In this document: one piece after another, positions 47,375-54,211 of the stretch
Layout: each line of letters starts with the position of its first letter
Numbering within the stretch: the first letter of the stretch is position 1
Virus record (IMG/VR): IMGVR_UViG_3300024999_000121
Location: 1-57,865 of that record
From: a virus
Direction: 5' to 3' (one strand)
DNA length: 57,865 nt
Notes under the pieces: model-generated
What the model saw: only the letters and a program-made list of their open reading frames with translations
Told to the model about the DNA's origin: nothing
Database searches by the model: none
Made by a program: the position numbers and the translations under genes

Positions 47375-47566
47375 TTATCCCATATGCCAAAAATTGTTTC
47401 GTTTTTGGCATATGCACCTTGAATAGTTGTCCGGGTTGGATGCTTCGCTTTCGCACTTAATTATGTCATATGGCTTATCTCCCATCGTTACCGCTATGTC
47501 GCTTGATTGGTTTATGATCCCTTGTAGGTCGCTGGGTAGTTCGTCGAAGGTTACTGGCTTTCGCAT
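47375..47566 (-). CDS. Leftward accessory gene, unknown
   Basis: A 63-residue protein overlapping the end of the upstream gene by 16 bases. KPVTFDELPSDLQGIINQSSDIAVTMGDKPYDIIKCE. Last gene of the leftward block. No known family. Confidence 0.5.
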   Translation of the reverse strand: MRKPVTFDELPSDLQGIINQSSDIAVTMGDKPYDIIKCESEASNPDNYSRCICQKRNNFWHMG

Positions 47567-47721
47567 TTACCCAACTCCTTGGTTCTAATGGATTCGATAA
47601 ACTCTCTGACCTTGATCAACTCTGCCTCAGTGACATAGATTGAGCAGTTTTTGCGGCCGGATGATTTGCGACCTGAGTTGGGGCGATTACCACCGTGTTG
47701 GTTAGTTGGTTTATTCATCAT
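47551..47721 (-). CDS. RHH-like small DNA-binding protein
   Basis: About 56 residues from ATG 47721 with GAGGTG upstream. NQHGGNRPNSGRKSSGRKNCSIYVTEAELIKVREFIESI has a basic arm followed by an RHH-type strand-helix. It may regulate the leftward block. Confidence 0.55.
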   Translation of the reverse strand: MMNKPTNQHGGNRPNSGRKSSGRKNCSIYVTEAELIKVREFIESIRTKELGKCESQ

Positions 47722-47756
47722 TTTAAAATTCACCTCTTCCCAGAGCTTTACTTACT

Positions 47757-48242
47757 TTAAAACATTCCGAAAGCTACTTGCAGAATGCCTTCTTTTGCAA
47801 TTTTTAAGATTTGTTTTTGGATTGGACTTTGTGGTGATTTTTCATAGTAGTCATCTTGCCAAGCAAAAGACAAAGATTCTTCTTCGCCATTAAAAACGGC
47901 CGTAACGGTTGCCTTGAGAGGATTATCCATATACGGAGGATTTTCCCCGCTTTCTGGATATGAGCACCATCGGCCAACGGAAAAAGTTCCTGCTCCGCTA
48001 CGGTGATAAGGAATATCTGCGACCAAACGACAATCAATAGAATCTGTCCAAGATGATGGTACAGATCTTGCCTCTATATGAATATGACCGTCATAGTCAT
48101 TCCCATATTCATAAACCGAAGGATATTTCACGGTTGAAATTTCGCAATCAAAATGGCGACGTTGTAGTAATTTGCCCAGAACATCGGAAATGGAGTATCT
48201 TTCCCGGCGAGTTGGGGAAATAAATTTAAATTCGTTTTCCAT
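47757..48242 (-). CDS. Leftward accessory gene, unknown
   Basis: A 161-residue protein with AAGGAGGAG upstream. Beta-rich with many aromatic residues (IDCRLVADIPYHRSGAGTFSVGRWCSY; ATVTAVFNGEEESLSFAWQDDYY). No known motif. Upstream is the 170-residue gene in the same direction. Confidence 0.55.
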   Translation of the reverse strand: MENEFKFISPTRRERYSISDVLGKLLQRRHFDCEISTVKYPSVYEYGNDYDGHIHIEARSVPSSWTDSIDCRLVADIPYHRSGAGTFSVGRWCSYPESGENPPYMDNPLKATVTAVFNGEEESLSFAWQDDYYEKSPQSPIQKQILKIAKEGILQVAFGMF

Positions 48243-48290
48243 AATAACTCTCCTCCTTACCCCGCTCCTTGCAAGCTGACGGGTTATGTT

Positions 48291-48803
48291 TTAGATGGAT
48301 TTAAGCCATCCGGACTTCAGTTTCCATGCGTTCATGGATGAATTAATCGTAACTCGAAATTCTGTATCATACCAAGCAATGCGGGTTCCGGTTGGAATTT
48401 CTACCATTATAGTTCCAGGTGGAATTTGGGTTTTTTCGTTTGGCCATGCTCCATAAAAGCAGGTTTCTACATTTGCCATTTCTTTTCCAGAGAATCCGAG
48501 GTGATAACCAACCATAGGTTCGGTTGTGATCTCTTCACTAGTCATGCGTTCAGTCCAGTCTTCGAATTGCGCAGGTTTAGAAGCGGTTTCTGTTATGGCT
48601 AGTTTCTTGGATTTGGCTGGAATTTTGAAGTTAATCCTTTCGCCTAAAGCAAACCTTTCTGCCGTAACGATGTCTCCGAACTTGCGAAATGTTCTGCCGT
48701 AAGGTGTGTGAAATAGAACGAAAACCCCGTTACCGCCGCGATCTTCAATTTTAATGTCGCTGGCGCGTAATCCAGATAATGAGACAGTGGATAGAGTTTT
48801 CAT
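48291..48803 (-). CDS. Leftward accessory gene, unknown
   Basis: A 170-residue protein with CAAGGAGGTAAAC upstream. Beta-rich (GVFVLFHTPYGRTFRKFGDIV; GTIMVEIPTGTRIAWYDTEFRVTIN). It has its own strong promoter at 48836-48864. Unknown function; candidate anti-defence or lysogeny gene. Confidence 0.55.
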   Translation of the reverse strand: MKTLSTVSLSGLRASDIKIEDRGGNGVFVLFHTPYGRTFRKFGDIVTAERFALGERINFKIPAKSKKLAITETASKPAQFEDWTERMTSEEITTEPMVGYHLGFSGKEMANVETCFYGAWPNEKTQIPPGTIMVEIPTGTRIAWYDTEFRVTINSSMNAWKLKSGWLKSI

Positions 48804-48835
48804 ACTGTTTACCTCCTTGTTTTTGATCTTGATTT

Positions 48836-48864
48836 ATTGTACTGCATATCAAGTTATGTGTCAA
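48836..48864 (-). promoter_or_regulatory. Near-consensus promoter with TATCAAGTT repeats
   Basis: On the minus strand TTGACA (48864-48859) and TACAAT (48841-48836) are 17 apart. TATCAAGTT occurs at 48847-48855 in the spacer and at 48872-48880, matching half of the palindrome before the RHH gene at 22894. Confidence 0.7.
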
Positions 48865-49035
48865 TGGTGTTTATCAAGTTTATTTTGTTATGTTGTTGTC
48901 GTACTGTTGTGGGCTTAGTAATAATGATTGCGGTGTGATTTTGTGTTGCAATTGTTATTAGTGAGCTTGTAGAGCTTGCTGTGGGTTGTGGTGGCATAAG
49001 GAAAGACCACCTTATTTGGCAGTCCTTAATCCTCG

Positions 49036-49617
49036 TTAGTTATTAACACTTACCGCTCTATCTCCTATTGCGGTCCATACCTCGTAGCCATCCTTTCTGA
49101 GATTTTGTATTTTGACCTCTGCATCTTTGGATAATCCGTCGATGTGTGTGCTGCTCCATTCGTGCTGCGAGTGTGATGTTCCGCGGACCTTAAAACTGAT
49201 TTCGTCGTATCCTGCATCATTGTTTGGTCCAGTAAGCTCATTCCTAGTGTCGCCCTTGATGCACTTGGATGCGGTGATCTCGTAATACTCATACTTTTCA
49301 GTCGTTTTAGCGTTCTTTGGTCTTCCGCCCTTTTTGCCGTTTTCTCGGGCTGTGGTGGTTTTAGCTTCTGACTTTTTACTGCCTCCTAGTTTTCCCATTG
49401 CGATTGCTGCCTGACTTACCGCTAAATTAACTGCAACTTGATCGCAAATGTATTGCTCGACACTTGTAGTGCAAGGGTAAACGCCTGAGTCGTACCTAAT
49501 GCAGTAGTCGGCATCCACAAACTTGATGTCTACGTCGGACATAGGGATTAGGTTGTCGTTAACTAGCATAGCAAAGAGTGTACAGTCGTTGACCTTGCCG
49601 TGGTTAATTGTTTTCAT
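49036..49617 (-). CDS. Leftward accessory gene with AT-hook-like segment
   Basis: A 193-residue protein with AAGAAGGAATT upstream. Middle has ARENGKKGGRPKNAKTTEKYEYYEI, a basic GGRPK motif like an AT-hook. C-terminus is GYDEISFKVRGTSHSQHEW and a helical tail. Unknown function. Follows the 143-residue gene. Confidence 0.5.
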   Translation of the reverse strand: MKTINHGKVNDCTLFAMLVNDNLIPMSDVDIKFVDADYCIRYDSGVYPCTTSVEQYICDQVAVNLAVSQAAIAMGKLGGSKKSEAKTTTARENGKKGGRPKNAKTTEKYEYYEITASKCIKGDTRNELTGPNNDAGYDEISFKVRGTSHSQHEWSSTHIDGLSKDAEVKIQNLRKDGYEVWTAIGDRAVSVNN

Positions 49618-49669
49618 TTCAATTCCTTCTTTCTACCGGGTATTATGGCTCCCGGCTGGCCTTGTGGGA

Positions 49670-50101
49670 TTATGATTGAGCAGCTTTGTCTCGCGCTGCT
49701 TGCACCTGTGTCTTTGCTTTTTGCATGTAAGCGTTCGCTAGATTTCTGTGTTCGATCCACCATTTTGCCGTGCAGTTGCTTTCGCCTAGTTCGTTGATGG
49801 CTTTTTCCAATTTGTCAGCATAGTCGGTAAATACTCCATCCGTACGACCCTTGTAATAATCCATTTCACGCTGGAGGTCTTTTAAGTTTTGAGCTATGAT
49901 TTCCTTGGCCCAAGCGATTTGTTTTTCGCTTCCAGTTAAATTTTCAATGGCTTTCATGATCTTAGTTGCTCCTTTCTTGACAGATGCCCACAATGTACGA
50001 AGTGCAAGAGCCAGCCGAGCTGAGTAGTCACCGATCATTTGCTTTGCCATTTGGTGAGCCTCGACCATCATCTCGCGTTTGTTCATTTTGATCTTCGTCA
50101 T
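49670..50101 (-). CDS. Leftward accessory gene, helical
   Basis: A 143-residue helical protein with GAAAGGAGTTG upstream (AHQMAKQMIGDYSARLALALRTLW ... AKEIIAQNLKDLQREMDYY). First gene of the leftward block behind an operator-bearing promoter. Unknown. Confidence 0.5.
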   Translation of the reverse strand: MTKIKMNKREMMVEAHQMAKQMIGDYSARLALALRTLWASVKKGATKIMKAIENLTGSEKQIAWAKEIIAQNLKDLQREMDYYKGRTDGVFTDYADKLEKAINELGESNCTAKWWIEHRNLANAYMQKAKTQVQAARDKAAQS

Positions 50102-50130
50102 ATGAGCAACTCCTTTCTTTATCTGATCAC

Positions 50131-50160
50131 ATTGTATCCCAAGCGGTTGGGTTACGTCAA
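50131..50160 (-). promoter_or_regulatory. Strong leftward promoter with operator in spacer
   Basis: On the minus strand TTGACG (50160-50155) and TACAAT (50136-50131) are 18 apart. CCCAA GCGG TTGGG (50138-50151) is a perfect inverted repeat in the spacer. Confidence 0.7.
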
Positions 50161-50325
50161 GAGGATATTAGAGATTATTTTTTGTTTGTTTTTAGTTTGG
50201 TGGCATATATAGAAGCAATGTTTTAAGAGTGCTATTAAGTTATTGAGTAGATTGTATTGGATGGGTTAGTAGTGGGCTTAGAATTGATGTGGTGGGTTGT
50301 AGTGAGGGATTAAGGAGGTGTGCTG

Positions 50326-50871
50326 ATGATGGCAGAAGTAATTGAAAAGAAGAATGTTGGAGGTAGGCCGACTAAGTATGATGAGAAGTATAATAAACAA
50401 GCTTATAAGTTGTGTCTGTTGGGTGCAACTGATATAGATTTAGCTAAGTTTTTTGAAGTGGAAGAGAGAACTGTTAATAATTGGAAAGATGATTATCCAG
50501 AGTTTTTTCAGTCCATTAAAAATGGTAAGGAAATTGCTGATGCTGAGATAGCTTCTAAACTGTATCATAGAGCGTCTGGATACAGTCATCCTGAGGACAA
50601 AATCTTCATGCATGATGGCGAACCTGTCATTGTGTCGACAACTAAGCACTATCCACCAGACGCAACTTCTGCCATTTTTTGGTTAAAGAATAGACAACCT
50701 GCTAAATGGAGAGATACCCAAAACATAGAGGTAACTGGTCCAAACGGCGGCCCTCTGCAAATCCAATCAATCGCCACACTCTCTGACTCCGACCTCAAAC
50801 TGATGATCGAGATTATGGAGCGATCACAAATCCAGGGAGAGGTAGTCGATATAGAGTCATCGGAGGACTGA
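50326..50871 (+). CDS. terS: Terminase small subunit
   Basis: About 181 residues from ATG 50326, seven bases after GGAGG (ATG 50329 possible). N-terminal HTH (KYNKQAYKLCLLGATDIDLAKFFEVEERTVNNWK), then FQSIKNGKEIADAEIASKLYHRASGY and FWLKNRQPAKWRD, as in phage terminase small subunits. It recognises packaging DNA. The large subunit lies 3.3 kb away, with other genes between. Confidence 0.8.
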   Translation: MMAEVIEKKNVGGRPTKYDEKYNKQAYKLCLLGATDIDLAKFFEVEERTVNNWKDDYPEFFQSIKNGKEIADAEIASKLYHRASGYSHPEDKIFMHDGEPVIVSTTKHYPPDATSAIFWLKNRQPAKWRDTQNIEVTGPNGGPLQIQSIATLSDSDLKLMIEIMERSQIQGEVVDIESSED

Positions 50872-51240
50872 TTTGTCCGTCAGTGGTGGATTATCAGGGT
50901 ATTGAGCAGATCAAGGCCCTATGATCCGCCTATAGGTTGATTCTGAATGTGACACAACAGGATTATGTAACATTCGCCTTGATTGGATGTAGTTACCGCT
51001 TAGCTAGTAGAGCGTGGTAATAGCTAAGAGCGTGCTGGTGGTAAATACTACTGTAATCGTATAGTCAGCTCTGCTGTACTGCTGATCTGCCTGTGCGTGG
51101 CTGTGCATCTGGGATAGCCCGGCTGTGTACCAGAGATTCGGATACCGGGGGGAGGGCGTTGGCCGGGGTTGGTGGATTCTATGTATACTCCCCCTAACAA
51201 CTATAATATTTTATTTTTAAATTTTTAAGGAGTTGATTAA
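50872..51240. other. Non-coding structured stretch after the terminase small subunit
   Basis: About 370 bases with stops in all frames. CTTAGCTA...TAGCTAAG (near 51000-51031) forms a perfect 8-bp stem that competes with TTACC...GGTAA arms. The later part is rich in CTG/TGC words. A packaging site or a non-coding RNA could lie here; nothing decisive is seen. Confidence 0.4.
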
Positions 51241-51417
51241 ATGCAAATTCACTTCTACATAACCTCATCCGATTTAGAACGATATCAAAAAGAAGGTTCA
51301 TGCTACGTACAGTGCAGGAAGCAATACGATTTACTTCATATTAGCATCGGCCTAAATAACCACACTATCGAAAAATTGGAAAACTCAGAGGAATATATCT
51401 TAAGGAAAATTAACTAA
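51241..51417 (+). CDS. Small hypothetical protein
   Basis: 58 codons from ATG after TAAGGAGTTG: QIHFYITSSDLERYQKEGSCYVQCRK ... The good signal supports it. Unknown. Confidence 0.5.
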   Translation: MQIHFYITSSDLERYQKEGSCYVQCRKQYDLLHISIGLNNHTIEKLENSEEYILRKIN

Positions 51418-51450
51418 TTCTCTAAAATATTTTATAAATTTTTTAGAGAA
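51418..51450. terminator. AU-rich hairpin before the 51468 gene
   Basis: TTCTCTAAAA and TTTTAGAGAA form a 10-bp stem. The 3' arm adjoins the AAGGAG of the next gene. Confidence 0.45.
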
Positions 51451-51467
51451 AAGGAGATGCACTAATA

Positions 51468-51959
51468 ATGAATCCCGAATTAATAGAAAAACTAAATGGT
51501 TTACTCAAAGTGCAAGGTACAGACGGTAACTGGAATCACGACAACTACATGTGCGGAATGTTCAACGGTATGGAGTTGATGCTTTCTATCATTGAGAATA
51601 GAGAAGTTAACTACAAAAGCCCATCCGATGCAAAGAAAGAGGTAATAAAAATGAACGTCAAAGAAAAACTCATCAAGCAATTAGGCGCACTTGAGAATCT
51701 GCAATTACTCGCCATTAACGCTAACGAATTCGGTACAGCATTGAGCGTTTCAGGAATGATGCTCGACTACATAAGAAATATTGAAGCAACTCAGACGCAA
51801 GAGGAATCAGATTGCGTTAAAGATTACATCTGCCATGACTGTGAAGAAGCCATAGCAAAAGAAATACTACATCAAGAGATTGCGGATACATGCGATATGC
51901 CGATTGAAATCGTCAAACGAGTTTTGGCTGGGCAAGAAGAAGTGTTGAATGGAGATTAG
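51468..51959 (+). CDS. Hypothetical protein
   Basis: A 163-residue protein after AAAGGAG. LIEKLNGLLKVQ ... MCGMFNGMELML ... ICHDCEEAIAKEI. Helical with some Cys. Unknown. Confidence 0.5.
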   Translation: MNPELIEKLNGLLKVQGTDGNWNHDNYMCGMFNGMELMLSIIENREVNYKSPSDAKKEVIKMNVKEKLIKQLGALENLQLLAINANEFGTALSVSGMMLDYIRNIEATQTQEESDCVKDYICHDCEEAIAKEILHQEIADTCDMPIEIVKRVLAGQEEVLNGD

Positions 51960-51961
51960 CA

Positions 51962-52168
51962 ATGGACTGCGTTAAATGCCCGGTCACAGACCTATGTAAA
52001 TACAGGGCACATGCAATTAATGTTTCTAGGATGATTAAGGAAATAGAATTATCAGGACTTCCGTTTATTGTAACCATGAGGTGTGAGCACTACTTAGATG
52101 AGTTAGTTAGAAAAGATGCGCTTCAGATGGAAAAAATAAAACAAGCTGAGTTGAACAAAATGAGTTAA
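51962..52168 (+). CDS. Small Cys-containing protein
   Basis: 68 residues. MDCVKCPVTDLCKYRAH at the N-terminus is a C-x2-C-x5-C knuckle. Helical remainder. Unknown. Confidence 0.45.
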   Translation: MDCVKCPVTDLCKYRAHAINVSRMIKEIELSGLPFIVTMRCEHYLDELVRKDALQMEKIKQAELNKMS

Positions 52169-52466
52169 CCGCGTTGGTGCGTAGGATACGTACGTTAAGC
52201 CTTGTGCAGACGATTAGCATCAATCCCTAGGGGAATGCGGATTTATTGATAATAAAATTACACATTTTTGTGCTGAGAGACATGCTTATTGCACATTTTT
52301 GTGTGACCGATTAGATTAGGAACGCAACGAGGCTAGAACGTATATATAAACGAATTACACGAAGAAAACCCTATACTCTTAGGGAGAGTAAGGCTGAGTG
52401 CCATTTTTGCAACGTGTCGTTATGACACCTAAGTAATGCCCATTGAAGGGGCTTTTGAGGTGGAAT
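52169..52466. promoter_or_regulatory. Repeat-rich region before a wHTH gene
   Basis: CACATTTTTGTG occurs at 52261-52272 and 52292-52303. AACGTATATATAAACG (52337-52352) recurs with one change at 53766. Hairpins GTGTC/GACAC (about 52414) and an ACTCT/AGAGT stem lie nearby. No gene is supported in it. Confidence 0.5.
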
Positions 52467-53000
52467 ATGGAGAAGGATTTACTTGATTTCCTTAATGGGA
52501 ATACTAACGTATTGATTCCTCAAGGAGTCACGATTACTAGAGATAAAGCACCTAACGGGCAAGAATACATCACGGTCAAGATTGATAATGGCAACAGGGA
52601 ATTAACTCTCTATTCGTTTTGGCACAATCCAAATAAGCCAGCAAAAAAAGACAAGTCGCCGCCTAAGCATACTGGGGGGAAGAAGCCTTACGTCATGCTC
52701 ATGGTCGAAGAGATTGAGAAGTTGAAGAAAGGTGGGGTAAAGAATGTCGAAGAGTTGGCAGGGTACTTAGTATCTTTAGGAAAATATGTTGAATGGAATA
52801 CCGGAAGATTAATTCATGATAGAAGTAAAAATCCATTGAAGTATAAAGAATTACAAGCCATATTCGGTTGTGGAAACAAGAAATTAAACCGCCTATTGGG
52901 TGAAATGAAGGAACACGAACTCCTTTATTCAACTGATGGCGGTTATGTTATTTCCTCGAGACTTATCAAAAAAGGTAAAACAAATAAGGAGGGCGATTGA
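52467..53000 (+). CDS. Winged-helix replication- or regulation-type protein
   Basis: About 177 residues from ATG 52467 after GAGGTGG. KPYVMLMVEEIEKLKKGGVKNVEELAGYLVSLGKYVEW ... YKELQAIFGCGNKKLNRLLGEMKEHELLY is a winged helix like RepL-type plasmid proteins. The repeats just upstream fit a Rep or operator-binding role. Confidence in replication is low; DNA binding is likely. Confidence 0.55.
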   Translation: MEKDLLDFLNGNTNVLIPQGVTITRDKAPNGQEYITVKIDNGNRELTLYSFWHNPNKPAKKDKSPPKHTGGKKPYVMLMVEEIEKLKKGGVKNVEELAGYLVSLGKYVEWNTGRLIHDRSKNPLKYKELQAIFGCGNKKLNRLLGEMKEHELLYSTDGGYVISSRLIKKGKTNKEGD

Positions 53001-53002
53001 TT

Positions 53003-53647
53003 ATGCCTAATAGAGTCACTACTTACAACCAAGCGTTTCTTGGAGTATTGGGTATTCCTATGGATGCTAAGATTAAAGAGTTTGTTAAAAAGCTCGAGAG
53101 TGATGGACACACGGAGTCCGGTATTAGTTTTGGTATATGGAGAAGTCAAGATAAGTTAAATGCGTTTAAGCGTGACCGTAGGTTTATGAGTATATTGGAG
53201 AACGAGATTAATAAATGGTCATGGAAGAAGAACGACCCAAGGTGGACTGAATATTGGAACAGGAAGAATGAGTCAACAAAGGCTGAACGCATGAGAAAAG
53301 AGATAAAAGAGTTTGTGCGTGATGAAAAAGAACTAGATTCAATTAACGGTTCTGATAAAAAAAGATATAGAGGGTATGTCTACTTCATCCAAGGTCAATG
53401 TGGTGGGGCTATTAAGATTGGGTATTCACTTACCCCGAGCAGTAGATTAAAGACTTTACAAACTGGTTATCCAGATACTTTAAAGATGCTTCTTGTGATA
53501 CCGGGGGATGAGTCGATAGAACATGCGCTGCATCGACAATTTGAAGGGGCCAGATTAAAGGGAGAATGGTTTAGACCTGACGAATTGTTAATAGAAAAGA
53601 TTAAAGAGTTAAGTGCGAAATATAAACCATCAAGGCAAAAAATATAA
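53003..53647 (+). CDS. GIY-YIG/T5orf172-type protein
   Basis: About 214 residues from ATG 53003 after GGAGGG. C-terminus: GYVYFIQGQCGGAIKIGYSLTPSSRLKTLQTGYPDTLKMLLVIPG...EHALHRQFEGARLKGEWFRP, the T5orf172/GIY-YIG nuclease-like pattern. The N-terminal part is helical and basic. Possibly a mobile or homing element. Confidence 0.7.
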   Translation: MPNRVTTYNQAFLGVLGIPMDAKIKEFVKKLESDGHTESGISFGIWRSQDKLNAFKRDRRFMSILENEINKWSWKKNDPRWTEYWNRKNESTKAERMRKEIKEFVRDEKELDSINGSDKKRYRGYVYFIQGQCGGAIKIGYSLTPSSRLKTLQTGYPDTLKMLLVIPGDESIEHALHRQFEGARLKGEWFRPDELLIEKIKELSAKYKPSRQKI

Positions 53648-53826
53648 TCCCATTGATGCGATGCGAAACCTCCTTTTCCCCTCAATTCCCTTCTTCTAAA
53701 CCCAATCCCTTGAATATAACCGCACATAACCCATCAAACCGTTAAGTCCAAGCTATGCTCAAGCAAACGTATATTTAAACGTATCGGCAAAGGTTAAGGA
53801 TAAGCTAATTTCAGGAGGTGATCCGA

Positions 53827-54030
53827 TTGGCACTAAGAGTGAGGACAAATGGGAAAATATTATGTGCCGCAAAAAGTGAACCATTGCCTGGTGATATTTA
53901 TATCGATGATAATATCCACGGTTGGCTATCGGGATGTTATGAAATTATGGATAAGGTAATTGAATCATTGGGCGACGATGAAAACGGTCAAGAGGAATGG
54001 ATATTTATAATTTCCAAGGATAGTCAATAG
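53827..54030 (+). CDS. Hypothetical small protein
   Basis: 67 residues from TTG 53827, eight bases after AGGAGGTGA. ALRVRTNGKILCAAKSEPLPGDIYIDDNIHGWLS. No known family. Confidence 0.45.
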   Translation: MALRVRTNGKILCAAKSEPLPGDIYIDDNIHGWLSGCYEIMDKVIESLGDDENGQEEWIFIISKDSQ

Positions 54031-54040
54031 GAGTGAAATC

Positions 54041-54211
54041 ATGTCGGAAAATAGAGCATGTAAAAAGTTCGACGCTACAGACCCTACATACGAAAAAACA
54101 AACTGCGCTTCATGTACTCTGTGGAATGGAGTTAGATGCAGGGGAGAGGCGTTTGTTGTGGCAAGTCAGGATGAGAAGTATGAGGCTATGATTGGGTGGG
54201 AGAAGTGGTAG
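54041..54211 (+). CDS. Small Cys-containing protein
   Basis: 56 codons after AGGAGTG; overlaps the terminase start. ACKKFDATDPTYEKTNCASCTLWNGVRC. Possible metal binding. Unknown. Confidence 0.45.
   Translation: MSENRACKKFDATDPTYEKTNCASCTLWNGVRCRGEAFVVASQDEKYEAMIGWEKW

Noticed and set aside
50990-51035. Sequence resembling a tRNA D-arm (GCTTAGCTAGTAGAGC)
   Set aside because: No matching acceptor stem, anticodon arm or T-loop (no GTTCRA) can be placed around it.
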